Of a stretch of 64,000 nt of DNA, positions 36,595 through 44,960 are shown one piece after another. Below the pieces are notes generated by a model that made no database searches, was not told the origin of the DNA, and saw only the letters and a program-made list of their open reading frames with translations. Numbering within the stretch: the stretch's first letter is position 1; each line of letters starts with the position of its first letter. Position numbers and translations under genes: made by a program. The DNA lies in NCBI RefSeq assembly GCF_022832435.1, contig NZ_JALHLF010000003.1:19327-83326 (forward strand). Reading direction: 5' to 3'. Source of the stretch: Novosphingobium organovorum (GTDB taxonomy: Bacteria; Pseudomonadota; Alphaproteobacteria; Sphingomonadales; Sphingomonadaceae).

Positions 36595-37208
36595 CGCCGC
36601 GCGCCCTGCCCCTGTTCGTCCTGCGGCGGGCCAGACGCCTCGCCCGTGCGCAAGACGGCGTGAGCGCGGTCGAATTCGCGCTGATCGCACCGATCATGCT
36701 CATCACCCTGTTCGGGCTCTTCGATCTTGCCTACAACGTCTACACCGCCGAATTGCTCGAAGGCGCGATCCAGCAGACCGCGCGCGATTCGACGATCGAA
36801 GGCGCCTCAAGCAAGGCCGCGGCGCTCGATGCGCGGGTGTCCACGATGATTCACGCCGTCGCGCCCGCCGCCACGCTGACCTTCACGCGCAAGGCCTATG
36901 CCTCGTTCGGCGACGTGGGCAAGCCTGAAGATTTTACCGATCTCAACGGCGATGGCCGCTGCGATGCGGGCGAGCCGTTCGAGGATGCCAACGGCAACGG
37001 CGCCTGGGACGAAGACCAGGGCAAGACCGGCCAGGGCAGCGCCCGCGATGCGGTGCTCTATACCGTGCGCGTGACCTACCCCCGCCCCTTCCCGGTGACC
37101 GCGCTGTTCGGTTTCGAGGACACATACACCATGGTCTCGCGCACGGTCCTGCGCAACCAGCCTTACGACATCAGCGAGACCAGCCCGAGCATAGGAAACT
37201 GCCCATGA
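36591..37208 (+). CDS. TadE-like pseudopilin with calcium-loop insert
   Basis: A 205-residue TadE-family protein. The prepilin-like N-terminus has RAQDGVSAVEFALIAPIMLI, whose Gly-Val-Ser...Glu arrangement matches TadE-like proteins (Glu five residues into the helix). Between about 120 and 150 there is an unusual insert, DLNGDGRCDAG and DANGNGAWDED, resembling two dockerin/EF-hand calcium loops. ATG 36591 overlaps the TadG-like stop by 4 bases, and the gene's stop overlaps the next gene by 4. Confidence 0.85.
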   Translation: MTPRALPLFVLRRARRLARAQDGVSAVEFALIAPIMLITLFGLFDLAYNVYTAELLEGAIQQTARDSTIEGASSKAAALDARVSTMIHAVAPAATLTFTRKAYASFGDVGKPEDFTDLNGDGRCDAGEPFEDANGNGAWDEDQGKTGQGSARDAVLYTVRVTYPRPFPVTALFGFEDTYTMVSRTVLRNQPYDISETSPSIGNCP

Positions 37209-37882
37209 GCCCGCTTACGCCGCTCTGCGCCGCTGCGCTGCGCCAGCTCTGGCGCGATCGCAGCGGCCTTGCGGTCACCGAAACCGCACTGGTGCTGCCG
37301 TTCTTTCTGGGCGCGGGGCTGTGCGGGGTGGAGCTGGCCAACTATTCGCTCGAGACGATGCGCGTGGGCCAGCTGGCGGTCTCCATCGCCGACAACGCCT
37401 CGCGCATTGGCGACACCTCGACGCTCGAGAACCGCAAGATCTACGAATCGGACATCAACGACCTGCTGCTCGGCGCGTCGATCGAGGCCGCTCAAGGGAT
37501 GGGGCTCTTCGAGCATGGCCGGGTCATCGTGAGCAGTCTCGAGGTCAATGCGAACGGCAACCAGTACATCCACTGGCAACGCTGCATGGGCAAGCTCGCC
37601 GCGTCTTCCAATTACGGCAACCAGGGCGACGTGCTGACCAACGGGATGGGGCCAAGCGAGCGCGAGGTCATCGCCCTCACCGGCGAAGCGGTGATCTTCG
37701 TCGAACTGCAGTACGATTATCAGCCGCTCGTCTCCGACGCTCTGATCGGCACACCCCGGATTTCCACGGTCGCCTCCTTCACCGTGCGATCGAGCCGCGA
37801 CCTGACCCAGATCTACCAGGCGGACAGCGACAAGCCGGACCCGATCTACACCTGCAACCTCTTCATCGACGCCTTTGCCTGA
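37205..37882 (+). CDS. Second TadE-like pseudopilin
   Basis: A 225-residue protein with the TadE signature RDRSGLAVTETALVLPFFLG near residue 20 (a single N-terminal helix with Glu at the +5-like position). The remainder is a globular exported domain with two or three cysteines (WQRCMGK and IYTCNLF). It is translationally coupled to the upstream TadE-like gene (ATGA). The three genes end in a strong terminator. No flp, cpaA-F or tadBC genes occur in the window. Confidence 0.84.
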   Translation: MSPLTPLCAAALRQLWRDRSGLAVTETALVLPFFLGAGLCGVELANYSLETMRVGQLAVSIADNASRIGDTSTLENRKIYESDINDLLLGASIEAAQGMGLFEHGRVIVSSLEVNANGNQYIHWQRCMGKLAASSNYGNQGDVLTNGMGPSEREVIALTGEAVIFVELQYDYQPLVSDALIGTPRISTVASFTVRSSRDLTQIYQADSDKPDPIYTCNLFIDAFA

Positions 37883-37903
37883 CGCGCAGGGGACGCCGGA
37901 ACG

Positions 37904-37944
37904 AAAAAGGGCCGCGCGGGGATTGCCCGGCGGCCCTTTTTTTT
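37904..37944. terminator. Bidirectional terminator between Tad-like genes and pdhB
   Basis: A GC stem (GGGCCGC at 37909-37915 plus CGGG 37917-37920, paired with CCCG and GCGGCCC ending at 37936) is flanked by A5 on the left and T8 (37937-37944) on the right. It can stop the Tad-like transcript rightwards and the pdhAB transcript leftwards. Confidence 0.88.
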
Positions 37945-37990
37945 CGGCCGAACATGCCCGGACCGCAAGGCCCGAGCGGCTCGTTTCGGA

Positions 37991-39358
37991 TCAGCGGTAG
38001 CACACCTTCTTGACCGCCGCGATCACGCGGTCGGTGTCGATCAGCGCGGCGTGCTCGAGGTTCGCGGCGTAGGGCAGCGGCACGTCCTCGTTGCACACGC
38101 GGGTGACCGGCGCATCGAGGTTGTCGAACCCTTCCTCCATGCAGATCGCCGCGATTTCCGAAGCGATCGAGCAGACCGGGAAGCCCTCTTCGGCCACCAC
38201 GATGCGGTTGGTCTTGGCAAGGCTCTCCAGAACCGCTTCCTTGTCGAGCGGACGCAGCGTGCGCAGGTCGATGACTTCGGCGTCGATGCCTTCCTCGGCC
38301 AGCTTCTCGGCGGCTTCGAGTGCGAGCCCGACGCCGATCGAATACGACACGATGGTCACGTCCGAACCTTCACGCATGGTGCGCGCCTTGCCGATAGGCA
38401 GGACGTGGTCGTCAAGCTCGGGCAGTTCGAACGAACGGCCGTAGACCAGCTCGTTCTCAAGGAACACGACCGGATCGTCGCTGCGGATCGCGGCCTTCAT
38501 CAGGCCCTTGGCGTCCGACGCGTCATAGGGCGCGATGACCACCAGGCCGGGAACGTTGGCGTACCACGGCCCGTAGTTCTGCGAGTGCTGCGCGCCCACG
38601 CGCGACGCAGCGCCATTGGGACCACGGAACACGATCGGGCAACGCATCTGGCCGCCCGACATGTAGTTGGTCTTGGCGGCCGAGTTGATGATGTGGTCGA
38701 TCGCCTGCATCGCGAAGTTGAAGGTCATGAACTCGATCACCGGGCGCAGGCCGCCCATCGCGGCGCCGGTGCCGATGCCGGCAAAGCCGTATTCGGTGAT
38801 CGGCGTGTCGATCACGCGCTTGGGGCCGAATTCGGCGAGCAGGCCCTGGGTCACCTTGTAGGCGCCCTGGTACTCGGCAACTTCCTCGCCCATCACGAAG
38901 ACGCGTTCGTCACGGCGCATTTCCTCGGCCATGGCATCGCGCAGCGCGTCGCGCACGGTCGAGGTCTTCATGTTGGTGCCGTGCGGGATCTCGGGGTCAG
39001 CGGCGCGCGGCTTGGGTGCCGGAGCGCTGGCGGCCGAAACGTCCTGGATCACCGCCGAAGCGGGCGCAGCGACCGGAGCCGAAGCGGCAGGCGCTTCGAT
39101 CGCCGAGGCGTCCTCGCCTTCACCAGCCAGCATCGCGATCACGGTGCCGACCTTCACCCCGTCGGTGCCTTCGGGGATAAGGATCTTGCCCATGGTGCCT
39201 TCGTCGATGGATTCGAACTCCATCGTCGCCTTGTCGGTCTCGATCTCGGCGAGGATGGTGCCCGAGGACACCTCGTCGCCTTCCTTGACCAGCCACTTCG
39301 CGAGCTTGCCCTCTTCCATCGTGGGAGAGAGCGCGGGCATCTTCAGTTCAATCGCCAT
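37991..39358 (-). CDS. pdhB: Pyruvate dehydrogenase E1 beta subunit with N-terminal lipoyl domain
   Basis: A 455-residue protein. Residues 1-78 are a lipoyl domain with the modified Lys43 in [11 protein letters not shown], followed by an Ala/Pro-rich linker. The E1-beta transketolase-like core begins at [15 protein letters not shown] and carries [33 protein letters not shown] and LRPLD. A lipoylated E1-beta is known from Sinorhizobium and Zymomonas. It pairs with pdhA, whose stop it overlaps by one base. It is a substrate of lipA's pathway. Confidence 0.96.
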   Translation of the reverse strand: MAIELKMPALSPTMEEGKLAKWLVKEGDEVSSGTILAEIETDKATMEFESIDEGTMGKILIPEGTDGVKVGTVIAMLAGEGEDASAIEAPAASAPVAAPASAVIQDVSAASAPAPKPRAADPEIPHGTNMKTSTVRDALRDAMAEEMRRDERVFVMGEEVAEYQGAYKVTQGLLAEFGPKRVIDTPITEYGFAGIGTGAAMGGLRPVIEFMTFNFAMQAIDHIINSAAKTNYMSGGQMRCPIVFRGPNGAASRVGAQHSQNYGPWYANVPGLVVIAPYDASDAKGLMKAAIRSDDPVVFLENELVYGRSFELPELDDHVLPIGKARTMREGSDVTIVSYSIGVGLALEAAEKLAEEGIDAEVIDLRTLRPLDKEAVLESLAKTNRIVVAEEGFPVCSIASEIAAICMEEGFDNLDAPVTRVCNEDVPLPYAANLEHAALIDTDRVIAAVKKVCYR

Positions 39359-40446
39359 CAGTAGCGCTCCACCAGGACGTCAGTATAGAGTTCGGACATT
39401 TCGGGCTCGGGCGAGCTTTCGGCGAAATCGGCGGCTTCAGTAACCAGCTTGCGGACCTGCTTGTCGAGATCCTTGAGAGCCTCCTCGCTCACGCCCATGC
39501 CGACCAGTTCGGCCTTGGCGTGTTCGATCGGGTCGCGCTTGTCGCGCACGCCCTGGACTTCCTCACGGCTGCGGTACTTGGCCGGGTCCGACATCGAGTG
39601 GCCACGGTAGCGGTAGGTGTTGAGCTCCATGAGCACCGGACCATTGCCGGCGCGCACGTATTCGAGCGCGACTTCGGCGGCCTTGCGCACTTCGAGCACG
39701 TCCATGCCGTCGACCTGCATGCCCGGAATGCGGAACGCGGTGCCGCGGCGGTAGAAGTGGGTCTCGGCCGACGAACGGTTGACCGCGGTGCCCATCGCGT
39801 ACTGGTTGTTCTCGATCACGAAGATGATCGGGAGCTTCCACAGCGCCGCCATGTTGAAGGCTTCGTAGACCTGGCCCTGGTTGGCCGCGCCGTCGCCGAA
39901 GTAGGCCATCGCGACGCCGCCGTCCTCGTTGTACTTGTGCGCAAAGGCGAGGCCCGCGCCGAGCGGAACCTGCGCGCCGACGATGCCGTGGCCGCCGTAG
40001 AACTTGTGCTCGACGCTGAACATGTGCATCGAGCCGCCCTTGCCCTTGGAAATGCCGGCGGCACGTCCGGTGAGCTCGGCCATGATGACCTTGGGGTCAA
40101 TGCCGTAGGCCAGCATGTGACCGTGGTCGCGGTAGCCGGTGATTACCGAATCCTTGTCGCCGTCGAGCGCCGACTGCAGACCGACCGCAACCGCTTCCTG
40201 ACCGATGTAGAGGTGGCAGAAGCCACCGATCAGGCCCAGGCCGTACAGCTGGCCGGCCTTTTCCTCGAAGCGGCGGATGAGCAGCATCTGCTCGTAGAGC
40301 TTGAGCAGCTCTTCCTGGCTCGCCTTGTAGCGCTTGTCCGCAGCAAGGGCGGTCTGCAGGGTGTCGAGGGCGAAATCGTCTTCGGCGGCTGGCGTTACCG
40401 TCGTCTCCGGCGTGCCGGACGCGGCGTCAGTCTTTGTTTTACGCAA
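39358..40446 (-). CDS. pdhA: Pyruvate dehydrogenase E1 alpha subunit
   Basis: A 362-residue thiamine-diphosphate subunit that decarboxylates pyruvate. The ThDP motif spans [17 protein letters not shown] to the NN of ENNQYAMGT. The phosphorylation-loop region is [14 protein letters not shown] place the start at TTG 40446, because GGGGGAG lies five bases upstream and the residues before it are not PdhA-like; the open frame reaches 40539. The downstream pdhB is coupled. The E2 and E3 genes are not in the window. Confidence 0.95.
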   Translation of the reverse strand: MRKTKTDAASGTPETTVTPAAEDDFALDTLQTALAADKRYKASQEELLKLYEQMLLIRRFEEKAGQLYGLGLIGGFCHLYIGQEAVAVGLQSALDGDKDSVITGYRDHGHMLAYGIDPKVIMAELTGRAAGISKGKGGSMHMFSVEHKFYGGHGIVGAQVPLGAGLAFAHKYNEDGGVAMAYFGDGAANQGQVYEAFNMAALWKLPIIFVIENNQYAMGTAVNRSSAETHFYRRGTAFRIPGMQVDGMDVLEVRKAAEVALEYVRAGNGPVLMELNTYRYRGHSMSDPAKYRSREEVQGVRDKRDPIEHAKAELVGMGVSEEALKDLDKQVRKLVTEAADFAESSPEPEMSELYTDVLVERY

Positions 40447-40545
40447 TGCTGCTCCCCCTGGGGTAAGGATGGCTTGTGCCAGTCGATATAGGAAAATCGA
40501 CCGCGCAGAGAAAGCGTTCCAAGCCCGAAATTGCGCCATTTCATA

Positions 40546-40590
40546 GCACTTTTTGTACCATTCGACGCAACTATGGTTGCAATAAAGTGC
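40546..40590. repeat. Nested inverted repeat between ftsB-like gene and pdhA
   Basis: Outer arms GCACTTT (40546-40552) and AAAGTGC (40584-40590) enclose an inner hairpin GCAAC-TATG-GTTGC (40567-40580). The region is AT-rich compared with its surroundings. It lies 100-145 bases upstream of the pdhA start, so it could be an operator or, less likely, a terminator for the ftsB-like gene. Its function is unproven. Confidence 0.5.
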
Positions 40591-40625
40591 ATCATCGCGG
40601 TTTTGTGCGGGGCGCGCCCACCCGA

Positions 40626-40931
40626 TCAGTGGGGCAGCAGGAGAACCTTTTCGTCCGGACGGGCGACATTGAGATTGCTGCGCAGCAATTCGCCCGCCAG
40701 ATCGGGATCGACGTGATCGGGCGCAAGCAGGTTCACACGATTGCGCAACTGGTCGCGCTGATCCTGCAACTGCACCAGACTGAGCTTGCGGGCTTCGAGC
40801 AGGCGCTGGTTCTCACCCCAGGCGAGCAGCCCACTGGGCCCGGCCACCGCGAAGCCGCCCATGAGCAGGAGCAGCGCCAGAGGCAGCCCCTGGACAAGCC
40901 GTTCACGGATGATGGAAGTGTCGCGGTGCAT
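40626..40931 (-). CDS. ftsB: FtsB/DivIC-family cell-division protein
   Basis: A 101-residue bitopic membrane protein: a short cytoplasmic N-terminus, one membrane helix (about 14-35, LPLALLLLMGGFAVAGPSGLL) and a periplasmic coiled coil (NQRLLEARKLSLVQLQDQ). This is the FtsB layout for the FtsQLB divisome complex. ATG 40931 has GAGG just upstream; ATG 40940 would add three residues. It is encoded upstream of pdhA on the same strand, a neighbourhood often seen in alphaproteobacteria. Confidence 0.86.
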   Translation of the reverse strand: MHRDTSIIRERLVQGLPLALLLLMGGFAVAGPSGLLAWGENQRLLEARKLSLVQLQDQRDQLRNRVNLLAPDHVDPDLAGELLRSNLNVARPDEKVLLLPH

Positions 40932-41111
40932 CGTCCTCATGCAATCGATAGAATCACAAGCGATTCGCGCTTGCAAGCCTTAATTCTAGGCGATTCGCAA
41001 AATCGGCGACAGAGCCCGGCGGTTCGGTCCGGCCCATCCGCGAAACGATTTGTGTCGATAACTGGCTCACAACCCCGAAACTGTTCCGCTCCCGCCCTGG
41101 GGGCGGGACCA

Positions 41112-42641
41112 TCACTTGGCCGGTTCGCCGTCGGTTCGCGGCCCGTTGCCGATCGCCTTGTTGATCGCGATGAAGCGCGTGCGCAGATCGCCCTCGCACG
41201 CGACCAGATCGCGGCGGGCGGCGAGGACGCCGCGCTGCGCGTCGAGCACGGGCAGCGCGTTGACGTTGCCTGCCGCGTTCTGCGCCTCGACCAGCGCGAG
41301 GGTGCGCTCCGCGCTGGCGAGGCGCGCGGACAGCGCGGCATGGCGCTGGCGCTCGGCGGCATAGCCGTTGAGCGCATCGTCGATGTCCTGCCAGGCCTTG
41401 AGCACGGTGTTCTGGAAAGCGACCGCCGCCTCGCGCTGTTCGAGCTTGCGCAGCTTGACGACGGCACGCCGCCGCCCGCCATCGAACAGCGGCAGGTCGA
41501 GGCTCGGCCCGATCGACCAGCTACGGCTGCCCCAGTCGAACAGGTTTTCGCTCTTGTACGATTCGAGTGCAAAGCTCCCGCCGAGCCGGATGCTGGGATA
41601 GAGGTCGGCCTGCGCCACCCCGATCTGCGCTGTCGCCGCATGGAGCTGCGCCAGGGCGGCGCGCACGTCGGGCCGCGCGAGCGCCACTTGCGAGGGCAGG
41701 CCGGGTGAGAAGTCGGGCTCGGTGCGGGGCAGCGCGGCCCCCGCGTCGCCGAGCAAGCCCTGAAGGGTTCCGGGATGATCGCCCACCAACACCGCCAGCG
41801 CGTTGAGCCATTGCGCCTCGCTGGCCTGAAGCGTGGGCAGGTTCGCGCGCAGTGCGGCGAGCTGGTTGTGTTCGGTCTCGAGCGCGGTGTGATCCTCGAG
41901 TCCGCCCGCAACGCGCGCGTCCACGATCGCCTCACGCTCGCTCAACGCGGCGATATCCTGCCGGGTGTAGCCGATCTGGCGCTGGACCGTGCGCAACGCG
42001 ACGTAGGCGCGCGCCACTTCGCTCGCCACTGAAAGCCGGGTGAGGTCGAGCAGCGCGGCCTCGCCCGCGACGTGCGCATCCCCGGCCTCGAGCGAGCGGC
42101 GCACCTTCCCCCACAGGTCGGGCTCCCACCCCGCGTCGAACCCACCCTGAAACAGCGTGAACGGATTGGCGAGGAACTTGGCCATCTCGTCACGCTCCGC
42201 CGAGGTGCCGATGACGTCGAACAGACGGGTGGAGGAACCGTTCTCGCTCAGGCGGTTGCGGGTGACGGACCCTTTGGCGTCGACCTGGGGCAGGAGCGCG
42301 GAGCCCGCGCTCTGGCGTTCGAGGCGCGCCTCGGCGAAATGCAGCGCGGCGCTGGCAAGATTCGCGTTGGCGGCCAGCGCCCGCGCTTCGAGCCCGTCGA
42401 GCACGGGATCACCCCAGAGCGTCCACCAGCTTTCGGGCAAAGCCGCGCCGTGCGGCAGGGCCTCGTGCAGCGCCGCGTCACCTGAACGCCAGCTCGACCA
42501 GTCGGCCGGCGCCGCGACCTGCGGCTTCGCGAAGTCCGGCCCCATGGTGCAGGCTCCGACCAGCAGCAGGGCCGCCGCCGCGACCGTACGGCGCAGACCG
42601 GGCGCGGAACGAAGGAGGAGAAGCGAAGGCATGGCAGGCAT
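41112..42641 (-). CDS. Outer-membrane efflux factor (OprM/NodT family lipoprotein)
   Basis: A 509-residue TolC-like channel. A lipoprotein signal peptide ends at the lipobox LVGAC, giving an N-terminal lipid-modified Cys. Then comes the family opening GPDFAKPQVAAPADW and two repeats of outer-membrane-factor helices (EARLERQSAGSALLPQVDAK and DLYPSIRLGGSF regions). It trimerises to span the outer membrane. It is last in the five-gene efflux operon, completing a tripartite exporter. ATG 42641 and ATG 42632 are both possible. Confidence 0.92.
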   Translation of the reverse strand: MPAMPSLLLLRSAPGLRRTVAAAALLLVGACTMGPDFAKPQVAAPADWSSWRSGDAALHEALPHGAALPESWWTLWGDPVLDGLEARALAANANLASAALHFAEARLERQSAGSALLPQVDAKGSVTRNRLSENGSSTRLFDVIGTSAERDEMAKFLANPFTLFQGGFDAGWEPDLWGKVRRSLEAGDAHVAGEAALLDLTRLSVASEVARAYVALRTVQRQIGYTRQDIAALSEREAIVDARVAGGLEDHTALETEHNQLAALRANLPTLQASEAQWLNALAVLVGDHPGTLQGLLGDAGAALPRTEPDFSPGLPSQVALARPDVRAALAQLHAATAQIGVAQADLYPSIRLGGSFALESYKSENLFDWGSRSWSIGPSLDLPLFDGGRRRAVVKLRKLEQREAAVAFQNTVLKAWQDIDDALNGYAAERQRHAALSARLASAERTLALVEAQNAAGNVNALPVLDAQRGVLAARRDLVACEGDLRTRFIAINKAIGNGPRTDGEPAK

Positions 42642-42698
42642 CCTGGTTACGCGGTTCGTGGCGAAGGGTTCGAACATGGTCAGACAGGCCCCTTGCGA

Positions 42699-43811
42699 TC
42701 AGGCCAGGCGGTGGCGGAACAGCCAGCCCGCCAGTGGAAGCGTGACCGCCGCCACCGCGAACATGGGCAGGAAGTCGGGGTAGATATCGCCGAGCCCGGC
42801 GCCTTCGAGATAGACCCGGCGAACCAGATCGACCCCGAACCTCAAGGGGTTCACGTAAGTCGCGATCTGGAGCACCTGGGGCATGTTGCGGATCGGCGTG
42901 ATGAGGCCCGAAAGCAGGGTCAGCGGCATAATCAGCAGGAAGGTGTAGAGCATCGCCTGCTGCATGTTGAGCGCCAGCGCCGAGAGCGACATGCCGATCC
43001 CGACCGAGGCTCCGGTAAAGGTGACGAGGCCCAGATAGAGCAGCGCGACCGAGCCGCTCATCGGGATGTGGAACCAGAACAGCGAGATCATCAGCACGAT
43101 CGTTGATTGCAGCATACCCACCATGATCGAGGGGATCGACTTGCCGATGAGGATCTGGAGCGGGGTCAGCGGGGTGACCAGAAGCTGGTCGAATGTTCCC
43201 TGCTCGCGCTCGCGCGCGACCGACAGCGCGGCGAGCAGGAGCGTCTGGAGCATACTGAGGGTCGCGACCATCGCGGGCACGATCTGCCAGCGCGACTGCA
43301 GGTTGGGATTGTACCAGGCCCGGCGCACCAGCGTCACGCCGCCGCCGCCGCCGTGCCGCGCGTTGAACGCCGTGGCAACTGAGGCGACATAGCCCGAAGC
43401 GGAACCCGCCGTAGTCGAATTGCGCCCGTCGAGGATCAGTTGCACCGGAGCGCTGCGCCCCTGCGCGAGCCGGTCCGCAAAATCGGCCGGGATGCTGATC
43501 GCCATGAGCGCGCTGCCCCCGTCGATGACCCCGGCGATCTGATCGGGGGTAGTCAGCGTGGCGGTGCGGCGGAACACGCCCGTTCCGTCGAGATGCGCAA
43601 GCAATTCGCTCGAGGCCGCGCTGCGGCTCTGGTCGAGCACGGCGTAGGGCACGTTGGTCAGGTCGAACGAGGCGGCGTAGCCGAACAGCAGCGTCTGCAC
43701 GAAAGCCGGGGCAAACAGCACGATGCGGTTTGCCGGGTCCTTGAAGATCGCCAGCAGTTCCTTGCGGATCAGCGTCAGGATCATGAACAGGACGGAAAGG
43801 ATGCGGTCCAT
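42699..43811 (-). CDS. ABC transporter permease, YbhR-type
   Basis: A 370-residue ABC-2 permease. One N-terminal helix (about 26-45) is followed by a long extracytoplasmic domain (to about 180). Five C-terminal helices follow, with the EREQGTFDQLLVTPLTPLQILIGK loop that marks the drug-exporter ABC-2 class. It should form a heterodimer with the adjacent permease. It is 12 bases downstream of that gene. Confidence 0.93.
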   Translation of the reverse strand: MDRILSVLFMILTLIRKELLAIFKDPANRIVLFAPAFVQTLLFGYAASFDLTNVPYAVLDQSRSAASSELLAHLDGTGVFRRTATLTTPDQIAGVIDGGSALMAISIPADFADRLAQGRSAPVQLILDGRNSTTAGSASGYVASVATAFNARHGGGGGVTLVRRAWYNPNLQSRWQIVPAMVATLSMLQTLLLAALSVAREREQGTFDQLLVTPLTPLQILIGKSIPSIMVGMLQSTIVLMISLFWFHIPMSGSVALLYLGLVTFTGASVGIGMSLSALALNMQQAMLYTFLLIMPLTLLSGLITPIRNMPQVLQIATYVNPLRFGVDLVRRVYLEGAGLGDIYPDFLPMFAVAAVTLPLAGWLFRHRLA

Positions 43812-43823
43812 GGATCGGCTCCC

Positions 43824-44960
43824 TCAATCGAGCCGCTTGCGCACGGTGCGCCGGGTCAGCACGGTGAGCACGAGCGCGTAGCCCCCCAGGATCAGCACGC
43901 TTCGCATGACCATCGCCCAATCGGTCCCGGCAAGGAACAGCGTCTTGATGACCGCCATGAAATGCGTCGCGGGTACGATCTGCGCGGCAATCTGCACGCC
44001 CACGGGAACGTTGCGCAAGTCGAACACGAAGCCTGAAAGCATCATCGCGGGCATGAAACTGGTCAAGAGCGCGACCTGGCTCGCGGCGAACTGGTTGCGC
44101 GTGGTGCCCGAGATGAACAGCCCGAGGAGCAGGGAAACGATGAGGTACATCGTCGAGGAAAGCAGCACCGCGAACAGCGAGCCCCGGATCGGCACGTCGA
44201 ACAGCAGCCGCGCGGCGACCAGACACATGGCCAGATCGATCAGCCCGACGAGCACGTAGGGAACCAGCTTGGCGAGCACGATCTCGAGTGGGCGCACCGG
44301 GGTCACGAACAGCGATTCGAGCGTGCCGCGCTCCCACTCGCGCGCGACCAGCAACGAGGTGAGGAACGCGCCCACGAGCGTCATGATGAGCACGACGAGG
44401 CCCGGAACCAGATACCACGTGCTGTTCGAGGTTTCGTTGAACCAGATGCGCTGGACGATCTCGACCTGCCCCGCTTCGCCGCCTGTCGCCTGCCCGCGAT
44501 CCATACGGTGCGCCAGGGCCTTGCTCACCGCGCCCGCGATATAGGCCTCGAGCGTGCTGGCGGTAACCGAATCGATGCCGTTGAGAATGAGCTGGACCGG
44601 CGCGTGTCCCTGCCCCTCGCGGCGCGCGAAGTCGACCGGAATGCGCACGATTGCATCGACCTTGCCACTGCCAAGCAAATCCTCGGCCTGGGCCATGGTC
44701 GCGACCGGACGCGCCGAGAGGTAGGCTGACCCCTCGATCCCCGCGACCAGTTCGCGCGCGCCGAGCGATGGCTGGTCGGTGACGATCGCCACCGGCGCGT
44801 TCTTGACGTCGAACGACAGGCCGTAGCCGAACAGCAGGATCAGCGCGACGGGCAGCAGGAACCCGACCAGCAGGTTCGAGCGGTCGCGCAGCATCTGGCG
44901 CATTTCCTTGCGCACGAGCGCGACGATCCGCACGCGAAAGCCCGAGGCGGAGGCGCTCAC
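43824..44960 (-). CDS. ABC transporter permease, YbhS-type
   Basis: A 378-residue ABC-2 permease with the same layout as its neighbour. The cytoplasmic coupling motif reads REWERGTLESLFVTPVRPLEI. Helices lie at about 28-48 and from 180 to the C-terminus, which is rich in Arg/Leu. ATG 44960 overlaps the ATPase stop by 4 bases. It resembles YbhS of the E. coli YbhFSR drug exporter. Confidence 0.93.
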   Translation of the reverse strand: MSASASGFRVRIVALVRKEMRQMLRDRSNLLVGFLLPVALILLFGYGLSFDVKNAPVAIVTDQPSLGARELVAGIEGSAYLSARPVATMAQAEDLLGSGKVDAIVRIPVDFARREGQGHAPVQLILNGIDSVTASTLEAYIAGAVSKALAHRMDRGQATGGEAGQVEIVQRIWFNETSNSTWYLVPGLVVLIMTLVGAFLTSLLVAREWERGTLESLFVTPVRPLEIVLAKLVPYVLVGLIDLAMCLVAARLLFDVPIRGSLFAVLLSSTMYLIVSLLLGLFISGTTRNQFAASQVALLTSFMPAMMLSGFVFDLRNVPVGVQIAAQIVPATHFMAVIKTLFLAGTDWAMVMRSVLILGGYALVLTVLTRRTVRKRLD

